Below are positions 10,295 to 25,100 of a DNA stretch of 64,000 nucleotides, piece after piece. This DNA is from Styela clava (lineage: Eukaryota > Chordata > Ascidiacea > Stolidobranchia > Styelidae): positions 9,259,383 through 9,323,382 of the forward strand of contig NC_135252.1 in NCBI RefSeq assembly GCF_964204865.1, written 5' to 3'. The notes beneath the pieces were generated by a model, which did not search any database, was not told the DNA's origin, and saw only the letters and a list, made by a program, of their open reading frames with translations. The stretch's first letter is position 1; each line of letters starts with the position of its first letter. A program made the position numbers and the translations under genes.

Positions 10295-13195
10295 TTTATA
10301 TCCAGCCTGCAGTATTCCCATGAAGGCATTCATAGCGAGCAATCCAGTCACACAGAGATAACATATGATGCATGCTGATCCAGACCAAGCATTCCACAAT
10401 ATAAAGGCGGATGCAGGAACATAAATCTTAAACAGAAAAATTGGAGGATGTTATTTTTCTCGGGCTTCCGAAACTGACAATTGGTATTAAAACCACCATA
10501 GGAAGATAATTTTGCAATAATATTAATAACAGCAGTTAATTTTTATCTAGCTGAGTGGTTTCCAACCTCTTCAATATAATTGCAAAGATGTTATAGGTTA
10601 TTGCTGATTTGGCCGCACCTTGTCGTACACATTTATTCATATGCAGCATGAAGCATTGTGACAAGATATTATATTGTCGGTGCATTGAAAAAGCTAATTG
10701 TCCATGTGATGAAATGTCTGTATACGATTCTCAAAAATATTTAAGCAGTCGGTTTAAACTAAGTTTTGTAGAGAAGCTAATTTAATACAGGGACTGCAAG
10801 AATTAGGTGGTTCAAAACTCCCCTTATAAAGCAAAGCTATTCAGTTTCAGAGTGAAGCCGTGTGTTAAGCGGAGCTATGCATAGTCAAAATAACTCACAA
10901 ACAGGTGGAGTTGATTTCATAGTTACCAAGAATCTCACCACTAGTTTTGACTTGAGAATGGATGCTACATCTTTATTCTTCTTGTAGCATAGAGAGGAAA
11001 GAGAAAGCAATGATCCTGCTAGAAGTTGAAATCCAAATGATCTCATGAAAACTTGACATACATCCGTGACTGGTGTGCTGAGGTTCTAAATAAGGAATAT
11101 CGTTTCATTATGAAATTTGACCATTAAGAGAACAGTTATAATTTTGATACTCCCGTAGGGTTAGGTCATAATTTTATTTCGGTTTTCCCTATTTTATTTC
11201 TATTACAAGTTCTGGGACTGTCTGTGTAAGCCAAGTGAATATACCCCCTGCCCATAGGCTTCAGTCCATTTACACAACTTGATGTAGGCGAACAAAATTA
11301 TTCACCTCCATATTGGTACACACACTTCTGGAACGCACTTCTACTTTGGTGTGGGATGTGGATGTGTAAATCAAACATAATGTTATGGTTATGACTCATT
11401 TTGCTAGTATGATTATTTTCAAGCCTTTGCCTCAAACAAGGCTTTATTCTAGTAGACATATATACTTGAATGAGTGTGAATGTTCAGATGTCACTGAATG
11501 GACAAAACCATAAAGTGGTTGTGGTCAAAACGGATGTTGTTTCTGTTGCATATCCTTAAACTAAACAACCTTGATTAGAAGTATTCCTAAATTACCAGAA
11601 CTCATTCTGAAAGAATATACCGTACTAAGTTTTTATAATATTGAATGCTATTCACTTTTAAAATCATACCAGGGGTCCTGCCAGAATGCTTGGAAATCCC
11701 AGTAATATTACTCCCAAGAGAAATGTTCCCAAAGCATCAACGACGACATGGAATCTCACTGAATCACCAAATATCAGTGTACCATCTTTTGTGGTAATTT
11801 TCCTCATATGAACAAAGTCTCCCACCATTAGCAATGAGAGAAACACGTAGTCGAATTTCAAAGCAAGCTGTAAACAAAAGGATATGATTCATTATACATT
11901 CACAATGCATTATACAACATTTAGCAAAATAAATTTTTCTTACTGGAGACAAGCTTTTCACATACAGCATGGCATAAACTGCAGATAGAAGAAGCCCTCC
12001 ACGACTCTGTCAAAAAGAAAATATTTGAACTGACTGTTGATATGCACTTTGAAATTGGTGAATTAAATAGACAAAAGCAGACAGGATTGCCTACTGGTTA
12101 CCATATCGTATTCAAGATTTATTTCATCCATGTGTGGGACATCTTATACAAAGGCTAAAGCTTTAGTTTACAAAGGTCGATACATTTTCCTGTTATGACT
12201 CGAAGTACAATATCTTAGGACACATAAATAGTAACTACTAAGTTAATTTTAAAGAAAAAAATGTCCAACATTATCAAAAATCCACAGCTGGATGGTTGTT
12301 TGATATTGAAATAGATTTACTTTTGATCTATTGTCAAATTGGATCGCCTCAGATTCAAAATTTACCAATAAAAACTCACCAAAATATTCGTAATGATGAG
12401 GGAACAATCGATTACGGAATCAGATGAGTCATCCGTGAGGAAAAATGCAAATGCTTGTACCGCCATGGCCAGTAACATCAGCTGAAGTAAATGTTTTGTC
12501 AACGAATCGCCTTCAGCTCCATTCAGCTGAAAAATGATTGGTGAGAATTTTTAAATGGGTATTTAAAGGACTGTAAATGACAAAATAAACTTATTCAAAC
12601 TCAGAATAATACAATTTTACAGAGACTTTCGAGTTAATTCCATATCAAATTACTAAAGCTGTCACACCTTTCATAATTATAATCACACTATCAGAACTCT
12701 ACTGACAGAGTACTCACTATGTAGATAACATATATCAAGAGCATATAATATAAACAATGTATAATCAAACTAAAAAATTAGAATGGAATGTGTATTATGT
12801 CTTTCTTGGCAAATTGTTCTGTTAAATTTATAATTTTTTTACTAAGCTTGTCGCATACTGGATGTGAAAATTAAAAAGCTCAGAAACTCAGTTGGGTGGA
12901 TATAGTACAATAAATCAGATACACAAAGTCTGTCAAAAATCTAGAAAATACATTGATAGAATAAGATGAAATTCCAACCTACCCAAATTGAGAGAAGGTT
13001 GTTTGCATATGGAAGTGAAACGATGTAGCAAACTCCCAAAGACATTTCCAAATTCCTCCATTTTGTCCGATCAAATAGTAGAATGAGGTAAAATATCATA
13101 ATTGGAATGAAAAGTATAAGACCAACTACTGGATGGCTTTGTAGGAACTCCAAAGCATATGCCATCACGGGTGATGTTTCAGTTATATTCACCAT
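10295..13195 (-). CDS. Multi-pass membrane protein, tandem paralog A
   Basis: Six coding exons, all joined at phase 0: 12983-13195, 12380-12526, 11944-12006, 11670-11867, 10939-11085, 10295-10426. The product is about 299 residues starting MVNITETSPV. I do not recognise the family. Hydrophobic segments suggest about eight membrane passes (for example IPIMIFYLILLF in exon 1, TFLLGVILLGFP in exon 4). Conserved with the other three paralogs: R(x)KWRNLEMSLGV in exon 1, GDSVRFHVVVDALGTF and LGFP in exon 4, LSSLCYKK...LKSKLV in exon 5, and a short last exon. It keeps F and P of the FP motif but lacks the D that follows in B and C. Splice sites are consensus (e.g. GTGAG, GTAAGA). Exons 3, 4 and 5 have the same lengths as in paralog D (63, 198, 147 nt). 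Inferred to be an integral membrane protein of unknown role. Confidence 0.85.
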
Positions 13196-15972
13196 TATTC
13201 TTAGGCTATTAGATCAACAAACTAGATAACAATGATATATTTTAGATATGAAAGCATATTATATTATACTTTAAAATGAAATGTGCATAAGACATAATGG
13301 ATTTTCAAAGTGCAAAAAACATGCATAAAATGGAAGCAAAAAATAAAATTGCTTATATCGGATAATTTTTTTCCGTATTAATCTACTAAATCATAACATT
13401 TTAATATTATTTTAAACCAATTTTGATATGGAAATGCATTTATCAAATTATTTCTAACTGACAGTAATCAGGCATTCAGTTCGAGATTTTATAGTAGAAA
13501 CATCAGCCGGTTCAGGACATCATACATTTTGATTAACTTAATAACAATACAAGGTTTATGGTTACTTCACAGTTATGCAGTTTTGAAATTGAACAGATTG
13601 TTATTTTCCAATATGAGTTACCAGCATCTTATGTTTCTATCGAAAATATCATGTTTTATAAAACAACACATTAAACTTCGGAACACTTCCTGATTTCTGA
13701 GCCGAACAATGATTTTCATTTGATTTTGATATAAAAAATCTCAAATTCTTAATAACGAGAATATTTTTATAAACAGGCAGTAAAGAAATGAGTTCATGAA
13801 ATTCAGCAATTGAATAAGTTTAGTGGCCATTTATACTGACCAAATTGAATACTTCAGACAAAAATTAGGGCAGTTCCAAGTTGAAGGAAAAAGTACAAAG
13901 CTACTGAGAGCAGTTACACCAACCACATACTATTCCTGATTATCAATAAACTTTCGAATGAGTGTTTTGGTAATAGGCGTGCGCAATCAACAAAGCTTTC
14001 ATCTTTTGAATAATAACTAGTAGCTATTAATAATTCTTCAATTCATTATTCCAAATTGAAACACTATCCATCGATAATGTTTGCAGAAAGAAAAGAAAAG
14101 TACAATTAATTATAACAAACTATATATTATAGTTAAGAAGAAAAGACAGGATTGATCCACTTCGCAACACAGTTCATCCGCGGGGATAAATATTAGCTAG
14201 GTAGAAAAACAATCAATGAGGTAATCTTGGCTAAATTCAATTATGGTAGTTAATATAGAACAATACTGATATTCATTAGAAACATTTGTAAAATCAGAAA
14301 TAGATGGAAAAGTAGATTGTTCAATATATTAAATTAAAAGCATATTTCATAGAAAGTGCGAAAATCAATCATTTACAGAGCCTATAATTCATTTCTAGAG
14401 GAAGAAGGTGTTTGTTTTTTTAAATGAAATTGAAAATGTTGACTGATTATATGGTGCAATAATTTTTCTCAATACTCCTTCTATATTGTATGTAAAATAT
14501 TTTTGGAAGAAAAGAGATTTCACTTTTAGAAATGTTGTACCATCTTTAAAATAACTTGTTCGAGCATTCAACTTTATCAAGTTTAGTGAAAAGTATATGC
14601 CGAAATTGCACTCAATTCTTTATATATGTTTGAGTAACACTTGAACATGGATTGTCAATACAAAATATGACAGAAAATCCGAACTGATGAATATATAGTA
14701 TAAATGAAATTTACACACAATCTTAATTCAAATTTATTGTTGTTATGAAGCAGTTTATTCATATCTTCAATAATAAGATTGAATTCTATTAATATTATTC
14801 GAAACGGCCACAGTCAAGTGAGATGATTTAAACACATATTTCAATAATGGTTATATTTTCAACATTATACCAAAAAACTAACACAGTCAAGGAAGATGAT
14901 TTAAACACAAATTATCTTTAACACTGTAGACATTAGTGACTCACAGATAAAGTTATTCACAGAACTAATTAATAGAAAATAACATTAAATTCTATCATTG
15001 CATGGATATGTATGAACTTTATGACAGTGATTATATTATTACAAGTGAAATGATAAATTGCGGCAATAAAATTAATGAAATTAAATAGGACAAGATATGA
15101 CAGTGCATTAAAACTTCATGTGGTACCGTATTTCTGGTGCAAAAACTGCACATAATATAAATAGATTATTAATAGGGGTGCCATTTCCAGATACCATATG
15201 TTTTTGCATTATTTAATTGTGGATTGGATTATGGCTTGAACAGTATTTGATTCCAAAAGTTAATTATAAACATACATATTTTCTATAAATCTTACAAATA
15301 CAAGAAGTGTTCAACAAAATTTTGAGTATCAAATCATTATAAATCTGAGAATGGCAACCTCAATTAAAAACAACATGATTAAATAAAATACAAACATTAC
15401 CATAGTTATATTTCAAGATACTGTATAATGAGCTGGTAATAAATTTTTATTTTATAATTATATCAAATTTTCAGAAATTCTGATGTGAAACACTCATATA
15501 TGAGCATACCATACAATGAAATGTATAACTTTAAATAGTATTATATTTGTGGTTAAAAGTAAATGAAGTGCAAGTAGTGATAATTCCAATTGAATATTCA
15601 GGAACAAATTGTTTCGATAATTATGGTTCTACAAAATGAAAAGAAATTCAAATTTATTTCATTTATATATTTTCATGTATGAATGATATACTTTGACTGT
15701 AATTTAGCATAGTGTCACAGATGAATGAGAAATTGTGAAAAAAAAATTCCGAAATCATTTTCTGAAATAGTTGAGGAAATCAGAATTCAAGAAAACTTTT
15801 CCTTTCAGATATTGTGAGACACTTCTACAACTATTGATACTATTATTCATTTTTTGCAACAAGAAAGAGCATGTGAGGAACAAAACACGGATACATTATT
15901 ACTGGAAGAGACTAAAATTCTAAAACATCAATTCCTGGGATGAGCATTTAACAATTCTGATGCTTGATTTCT
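13196..15972. other. Intergenic interval between paralogs A and B
   Basis: About 2.8 kb, very AT-rich. It should contain the A promoter and the B 3' UTR. Several minus-strand AATAAA possibilities (plus TTTATT) occur, e.g. near 15654. No exon of a further paralog was found on reading for the GDPxS...FP signature. Confidence 0.5.
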
Positions 15973-18900
15973 TCAATACATTCGATGTTCTGAAAGCGCA
16001 TATCCCGCATTGTAGAGAAGTGCAAGAGATGTGCCAACCAAATAAAAGGGATGACCATTGCTCCAGAATGCTTTGTCATTGACTGCGCTAACCAGTACAA
16101 CAAACATGGACAGCACATACATCTGTATAATAATAAACCAAAAAATTTGTAATCAAATTGAATGCTTGAAATGCAAAAGTAGGCAATGAAATGATCAGAG
16201 TAAGCCTACCCCAAAGAGGTACAAATAATATTCTGATACAGTTAGTGTGATAAATCAAACATGTAGCATTTCTTATATGACAGCTTCCGACGCAATTTGC
16301 TCATAACAAGGCCCTGTACAAGTATCCACTGATATCTATCGATATAAGAAGAGCTACTTGTTTTGGAAAAACCAGAAACTACCAAAAATTTATCACACCC
16401 TGGGTAAGTGGTAAGCATGGTATATGAACATGAGATGCCAGCCTGCGATACTACGATTAACAATGCTTTGACCATTACACCCACAAAATTAGATTCAATC
16501 TGGTAATTTGTACAAGACCATACTTCAAAAGAATACTTTATAGTTAGAAAACATAGCTCAAAGTTGTAACATCAACAGCCAAGTCTGGGGAAAGATTAAT
16601 ATTTAGTATAACCGTATTTTCACAAATAGTGTCAAAATGTTTGATGAAGTAAGTCAATATTCAAATGACAATGCTGTGTGTGAATAAGTCATTTATTAAC
16701 AAAAGAACCTTGAAGTAGAAGCATTATCTGAACTCACCACTAGTTTTGATTTCAGTATTGCAATGGCATCTTCTCTAGATCGGAAACATAAAGATGCAAA
16801 TGAAAGTAAGGATTGTCCAATAACCGCAATACCAAGAGCTTTGGTGAGAAGTCCAGCCGATTCAGTCTAACATTGAAGATTAGATTAATTTATGTATTAT
16901 ATTCAGTTTGAGCAAGAAAACCTCATTTTCATATCAAATGCCATTATTCCGATTATAGCAGTTACTAGTTTCTGCCTATGAACAATCGCCACATTGAGCT
17001 TCAAATTATGCAGCAGCCGCAGCTGCTATTTCTGTAATAATTACAACCAACGGTAAGCACTTTTGACAAGTCAGCGACATATCACTGACAAAATAAACGC
17101 CGTACAACAGCTATTGTTACAGCATATATCCGTGCACAGATAAAAAAAATGATCCCATTTTGTTTTTATGCATCAAAAGGGAGGTCAAGCGAGACCACAA
17201 AAACATTATTCTGCAGTCCCTTGCAAGCTGCAGTTTGCCGACCACTGCCGACATTATTCTAAAGCAGTATAATCAGCAGTACTAGTGACAGCGTGATTGG
17301 GTTCCTTCAATTGAATAAACAAACTATTGGACTTTTCTTGGGCATATAACTATTCCTGTCATCATAATAAAGCAACATATGCTTACACAAATAAAATAGT
17401 ATAAATCTCATTTACCATCTTTTCACAAAACACGTCAGGAAACGCCAGAGCACAACATCCTAGGAAAAATGTTGACATAGCATCAACTGACACATGCCAA
17501 CTTATGGGATCTCCAATTGTAAGGTACGACTTGGATGACATTGAGAAGAGGTGAGCAAAATCTCCAAGCACCAGAGGAAGCAATATCACTAGAGTCAGCA
17601 TACATGGCAACTGCAATATATATATTACGAATATATAAGCACACAACTGCAGCATTTACATTTGAACATTTTTGTTCATACCTCATCGCAGTGATAGCAT
17701 AATGAAATTACCTAATGTCCAAAATGGAAATTACATGATCGTGCTACACAAGATCATTATTTCCTTCAAAATAATTACTCAATTTGTCATTTAATCATGC
17801 TCATTGCTCACTAAGAGAGTTCTAAATTCTATTGTTTTTGAGTAACTTATCCATACAAAAAGTTCTTGACATAGCACATCCTTTATCAGGTAGGGTATCG
17901 TCTTCTATTTAAAAGTGTCCACAATTTCTAGAAAAATCATCAGAAGGGTCATCACATTGAAGAGGTTGTTTCTCTAGTAAGATTTTTCACAGATATTTAG
18001 GCTTAGCTAATTATTGATGAAAATTGGTAACCATTGGAGATTAGTGGACATGGACATTTCTACTGTAATTCTGAAAAAATTGATACTATACCTGTAAACC
18101 TAAACTACGTCTAATACAGATACTTACATTCAATACAAATTTGGACTGTATCCCATATAAAGCACAGAGAATCAGGGAGCATCGAGTCTAAAGAAGAAAA
18201 TATAGGGCGAATGTTAGAAAGCATTAAGAACAATGTTTTAAATATAAAGCAAAGTTTGTAAAGGAATCTGTCATTCATAAGTATGTGAAAAATAGTAAAG
18301 ATTTATAGAAAGGATTTTAAGTTAAGTTTAGTCACACAAATATTGCGGTATTCAGAATCTCAATAAGTGCAGGTCATTTTAGCACAAATATGATATCACA
18401 ATACAAAATGAATATAGCATCACAATACCATTTTATGTCAAAGGTGTGTACAAAGAAATAAACAAAACTGAAATACAATATTGCACAGAACTGTTGATTG
18501 GATAACTTATATTGATCCAATTGTTATTTCAGGAATGAATTCCATTCCATACAGAAAGATAACTTCGTATCCTGAAAAGACATGAAATAATCTTTCTGTT
18601 TCAAAATATATCTACATTAGTATTAGAGAGAATATTAAACTAACAAACCAAAATGTTGACGACAGTTGTACTGAATACGACTTCAGGCTGGACTGAATTT
18701 CTGGTTATTTGATAAGCAATTGATTGTGCAAGCAAGCATGAAAAAACAAGTTGAAAAACACAGATTGGAAGATTGTTTGTGGTTGATACCTAAAAAGAAA
18801 TTGATGATAGATTATAGGATATATCTTAATGAAGAATTCAACAAAAATAGTTTCCTTTGCTTTGATGATCCAGGTGATTTTTTTTTATTTAGTATTGAAT

Positions 18901-19418
18901 ATATATGGCCCTACTTGAAATGAATTCCCATAATATATGGTGTGAGCTAGATCTAGTAATCAAAGCATTTGCCTGAGCATGGTGCTACATTTCACCGCCT
19001 ACATACATCAAGTTTTTACCAAACTTACTAACCCAAGGTTAACAAACTTACTTGAATTTGTTCAACTAACATGATCAAGTCTTTGGCAATGGCAATGAGT
19101 CTTCTGACAGAGATCCAAAGAAGCATATGAGTGAAATATCCATTACGAAACTAACTCAATCTCAATTATGCTATCATATTAATTATTAACCATATGATAA
19201 AGTAACGAAATAGAAAATAAACTTACAACGTATGACAGTGATCCACTTGGAAAGAAAATAAGAATTGCATAAGCCACAGCCAAACAACCTTCTACAATGG
19301 CAGTTCTCTGACGATTTCCAACACCTTGAACATATAGAATGAACCCAAATGCAGATGTAAGAAACATCAACATCTGGTTACATTCACCACTAGATGTATC
19401 ACTACCTTGTGCAGTCAT
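15973..19418 (-). CDS. Multi-pass membrane protein, tandem paralog B
   Basis: Six phase-0 coding exons: 19227-19418, 19052-19150, 18128-18187, 17416-17610, 16738-16866, 15973-16122. About 274 residues, starting MTAQGSDTSSGECN. The signature exon 4 reads LTIGDPISWHVSVDAMSTFF then ALAFPDVF; exon 5 carries LLSFASLCFRSREDA and ILKSKLV; the last exon ends YNAGYALSEHRMY. It is the most diverged copy: exon 2 encodes 33 residues against 47-49 in the others, and that segment (HMLLWISVRRLIAIAKDLI) is more charged, so its membrane span may be altered. Exon 2 is the least certain exon. Frame and splice sites are intact otherwise, so I see no sign of pseudogenisation. Confidence 0.8.
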
Positions 19419-22158
19419 TTTGATACTTCCGAAGTTTTGTAAGTTTTGTAAAAATTTGAAATTTACACAAAATTTAAAAACTTAAATAGAACTATCAATT
19501 GCCTGAGTAAAGACAAAAATAATTAGTAAAAGCGAAAATAATAATACTCTTCATAATTTAGATAATACATACACCATATCTACCAATAGCAAAGAGCAGA
19601 AATATCTATCTGAATACATTGTAATATTAAGCTAAAAGCTATCTGAAATCGTTGATTCCAGTCTGTACTCCATTAAACTTCAATGAAACTGAGGTTCAAT
19701 AAATTTGTTTAGAACCTATTAAAAAGATGTGGAAAGAACAAAAGAAAACTTTTTATTGATAAATATGAGAAAATTTCAAACTTCTTTGGCAGTAGAAATT
19801 TGTATTCACTATTTCATACCTGGCTTCTCAATACAGTTTTAATACTTATTAAATAGTAACTGTAATCTCAGAGTGAAGAATACAATTTCATATCAGCTTG
19901 TTTGTGCATGATAAGTTACATCACGACTACCGGTAATCTCTGAATAGATTTATCAGGGTCTTATACACACATCCATTTATCAGAATTCTAGTTCAATCAA
20001 TATCAATCACATTGTCAATGAACACACTAAAATGTGTTGAAGCGATGCGTCAATTGAAGCCACATGAAGATATCAAAATTTGGTTGAACTTTTAATAAGA
20101 TTTGTCAGAACACTCAGAAGTGAGACATTACTTATGATTATGATCAAGGAATAGAATCTGCTTTGCATATTACAATCATTCATGGTAAATGTGGAAAGGA
20201 AATCATGATTAATGTGAAAATCTTAATGTAAAATCATTATATTTATTATTTTCAAATATTGAGTAGGCCCTATTGACCTAATATCATACTAATTTACACC
20301 CACATAACTTAAAAATTCAAAAATCACCAACTTTCTACACCTTACATGATCAATGTTTCAATTTTTTACAATGTTTTTAAATACTGAACAAATGCGAAGC
20401 AAATGTATCCTGAATGAACCAGGAGATCCTTTAATGTGTTATCATCACTCATCAGTATGACAAATAATGTTGATGGGGTTAATATAATAAGGTACAGGAA
20501 AAGGTTAATAGGTGAAATCGGTCAAGGAAATTGAAATACATTTTTTCATGTTGTCTAATTTTTATGAGAGACATGCTTTAGTGACTGAGATACTTTTACT
20601 ATCTTACTTGAGTTACGATCATACTTTGTCACAATATCTTCAATGTACAAATAAATATTTTAAAATTTATGGAAACAAACCATCACAACTTGTATAAGTC
20701 AAAACTGCCACGCATCTTCATCAATTCAACTCTTCTGCTGCTATCAAATTCTGTCCTCAATATTTTAATACTGTAGGTTTTCCTTGAAATTGTTTCATTC
20801 ATATATCTACTAACTATTTTTCTATAAATCTGTAATACAATTCAATTAGAAAATGATTACTACTGTACTAGAAGATACCTTGGGTTATTTGGGTATATGA
20901 TTATACTAAAAAAAATCTAAAATTTGACAAACTGAAATCAGTGTAGAGTACCAAAACATGGCAAAATCATTTTTTTAAACGTTACAAAAGGACAATTGGC
21001 AGCAAATGTTGGTTGACAATATTTTTTACAAAAATACAAAATAGGTGCATAATCAAAACCTGATACTATTTGTAAAAAATGTTTTTGAACAATGATTAGT
21101 TAGTTATAAAATGAAACAAATCTCCTTAAAAATAATTTCATTGGTGCTGAATGTTAAAAGAATAATACAACAATACAAAAATCATGGATTTACACAAAAT
21201 AACGGTTTTCAAATTTGAACTTCTTGTATTATTATTTAACTAACTATATTTTATTAGTAAAATTGGCTGTACTTTCAGGCAGAAACTCCTTCCTTTATTA
21301 AATGTTAAAAATGAGCCATTTCATTACAGCTAAAATAGTATTAAAAAAATTTCGTTCAAGTCAACATTACAAAATTATCTAACTTTGTGAACAACATGAA
21401 AATGAATTTTTCATCAAATCTCCAGCAAAATCCTAGTAATATACAACATAACATGAATGAAACGGATATGCATGATATGTATGTACCATGTGTGCCATTA
21501 ATTCAAGTGAAATTTTGAATTATGAAAGATTGGAAACAAAATAATTTGCTATAAAATTTGGCCCTGATTGAAAACAAAACAATTCAAATAATGTTAATAA
21601 CGTATTCATGGCACTGTTTCAGCTGTTTTCTATTGGAAACTTCAAACTTTCAGTATCTAATTTATGTATAAATAATACCTAAAGTGAAATGAATTGTCAT
21701 GTCTCATATGATTTAATAAAATTATCAAATGCAACAAGAAATAAGAATACATAACTGTTGGATAGGGCAATTTCACACCTTTTCTAAATTTTAATGATTT
21801 AATTTATCCAGTGAACACTTAACTATAGAGTACATAAAAGTTAACATGATAAGATAACAGGAAAACTATATATCTCATAAAAGGGATATTTGGTCCATTT
21901 TACTACAAATTCCTAGCATATAACAAACAAAGCAGTATCATGTATCAAGTTGTATACATTTTAAATTGATAAAGGTAGACAAAAATGTTATGCAAATTTT
22001 TATCATATCAAATAGCAGCAAACATGATTGTTTCGGAGTAGACACAACATTAAAAATATGTCTGTGATGATGTATTTGTTCCAAAGAATTTAAAAAAATT
22101 CAAGTTTGCAAAAAATTGCTGACTTCAAAGAAAAAAATATGTTGAAGAGGAAAATCAA
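19419..22158. other. Intergenic interval between paralogs B and C
   Basis: About 2.7 kb of AT-rich sequence with no supportable exon. It should contain the B promoter and the C 3' UTR. Minus-strand polyadenylation-signal candidates (plus TTTATT) lie near 21249 and 21294. Confidence 0.5.
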
Positions 22159-25100
22159 TTAATCTTCTTTTCCATGTCTGTAGACAACGGAACCGGCATT
22201 TATGGCCAGTCCACCCATTACTCCCACCATGATAGCAGCATGTCCATAGGTGCGGAAGTGGCTATCTATGAGCATGTTTGTAAGAGCATTGAGCAAAGCT
22301 GGGAGGTAAACCTGCGAAAAAAATTTAGTAATTTATTAATTACATTATTAATTATTAATTACATAATTAATTACATTACAAGTATTGGCATTTTCACTAT
22401 TTTAGATTTTTTATAATTTTCACAGTCAAATTACATGACCATTGAGAGTAAAACAGAGAACCGCCAACTAAGTAAATACACACAACACACAAACATGAGT
22501 TCTTATGCTAAGAAATCAGAGAGATGAAGAAATCCAGGAACACACTTGGTATTGAATTTCTGTTTCACCTGTTCAGACGCTTGAAGATTTGAATCGTATG
22601 AGAATTGAAATGCTAAATGTTAAATTTCCTATGCTTAGTATTTAACTCTCTTTACACTCACCACAAGCTTAATTTTCAGAGTATTCACGGCATCTTTATC
22701 ATCTCTGTAGCAAAGTGATGCAAACGACAACATTGAACCAGAGAGAATCAAAACAGCAACTCCCCTCAGAGTGAAGAAATGACACTCACGCAACTGAAAT
22801 CCACGACTCTAAAAAGAATCATTTACCATTTTTCATGTAGTGGTATTTCACATATTTTATATATCCTACAATGATACATAATTCGTGAATTTTGGAAAAT
22901 TTTTAATTGCTATATAAAACAGTTATAGTTGCTAAACGAATATAGGTTTCGTAAATAAACATGGGTGAACATTGAAAAAGTAAGAAATCTAATATGATAA
23001 TGTAAACAGCATTATATAAACTTTAACAAATGCAAGAAAAGACGTCATCAAACATACCACCAAGGAGCAGAACATATCTGGAAATCCGAGTGCCAGTGAA
23101 CCTATGAAAAATGTAAGAAGAGCATCTATGGACAGATGAAAACTGATCGGATCTCCAACAGTTCTACTTCTGTATTGTCTTGTTTTGGTTTTTGCCATGA
23201 AATATATATCACCGAAGAGCAACAACGCAGTCTGTGCTGTATCAATATAAGCTGATATTTCGTGCTGTAAATATGATTTCTGCATTCAGTTGTCAATGTA
23301 TTACTTTATTTGTTTTTTACTATAATAAACGTTTCAAATCAAGAAAATATGAACAAAGCATGATATCATTTTACATTCACCAGTTCAACATTCTGAAAGT
23401 AAGTCTAGTGATGCAAAGTCCAGGAATCTTCTTGTTTAGGGAGACACAAAAAAATTTAACCCACTCCTCCAACCTACGTATATCTTTGTTAAGACGAAGG
23501 AGGTCCAAAGCTCGGCTCAATCCCCCTCATCCCCAAGCTATAGACGAAGAGGGTTCAAAGCTTGGCTTCAACTAATCACCCAGGTATAGATGAGAGAGGT
23601 TCAAGGCTTAGCTCACTTCTCTAAACCACCTAGTATAGACGAGAGAGATTCAAAACTTGTCTCAGTCACCCTAACCACTCCGGTATTGACGGGGGAAGTC
23701 CAAAGCCTGGCTCAGAGTTTCCCCTAATCACCCATGTATTGATGGGAGAGGTCCAAAGCTTGGCTCAGTCCCCCCTAATCACCCAGGTATATATTCGAAG
23801 AATACATAAATCTCGGATAATAAGAACTTGGGTTTGGGTATCTCCATTATAAGAGATCCACATTTGAAGGCATTTATATTATTATCAATATTTAAATTTT
23901 ATTTTATTATAACACCTAATATTTTGTATTTTTAAATTGCTATCTTATTCAAAATTTCTTACAAAACAAAATAAACATTTTATTTGTAACATTATAAGCA
24001 TCGGTACTTACATTTACATTGAACGTGTCTGTATATATAGCCACAAAATAAGTCATGAGAAGAGGACCACGCCCCTGAAGTATAAAAAAAATGATACATT
24101 TTTTATGACTGCAAAATACAGTTTATGACGTGTATAACGAAACATTGTTTAATAATGAATGGATAAGAAATGTAAAATAATTTCAAGCTTTTCATTAATC
24201 CCAAGCTGGACAATATGATACTTGACAGTTTTGAGGTTTGGTAAAGTAAAACTCACTTATTTAGAACGCTAAAATTATCATATCTCAAACTAGAATTGGA
24301 ATATGAAGCAAACTTAAACATTTCAGAATTTACTGATAATTTATATTATAGTACAAAAGCAAGTTACCAATATATTTGTAATTGAAACAGCGACTGGTAC
24401 AGTACGATCTGATGATTCTTGTGTCAAGTAGACTGCCGAAGCTTGAGCAACAAAAGAAATGATCAGAAGTCGACACATGTAAACAGTAAGTGCATCAGAT
24501 TCTCTCATCTGTAAATCAAGATTTTGTAACATTTGAGCGCCGACGAAATAGCTAGTAATTTTTTATCTAGATTTAATGAAATCCCTGGAGCAAAATGTTT
24601 TTAACAATCAGAATAAAAAGCATTGGTGACACCAAGAACTTGAATATTTTCAATAGTTTTAAAAAAAAATTTACTACAATGCCTCATTTGTAAAACAAGT
24701 AACAAATTAGGTAATTAAATGAAGTCTTTTAAAGAAGGGGATTAGGCGAAGCAGAATAATAAAATGCCAAGATATATTAGCGCCTATGTCTGAAATAATA
24801 AAAACTACATAGGCCTATTATTGTAATAGTATCAAACTTTAAGAATCTGGGAACTGATTTAAGATCTGAACAAAATTGTGAGATAAGTGTATAAAAATTA
24901 TCCGGTAGTTCAATAAGAACAGACATTCTAATATTATGAATACCCTATAAGGATAGGTAATGATGAAGCAATCCATGTAGTACCTAGTTTTTAGTAGTAC
25001 TTGTGCCTAGTATTATTTTGTAGAACTCAAAATGATATACAAATAATACAATGATTAAGTTCAAAATTACTGGCTTCCAGCAAGAATATACCTGCAGAAA

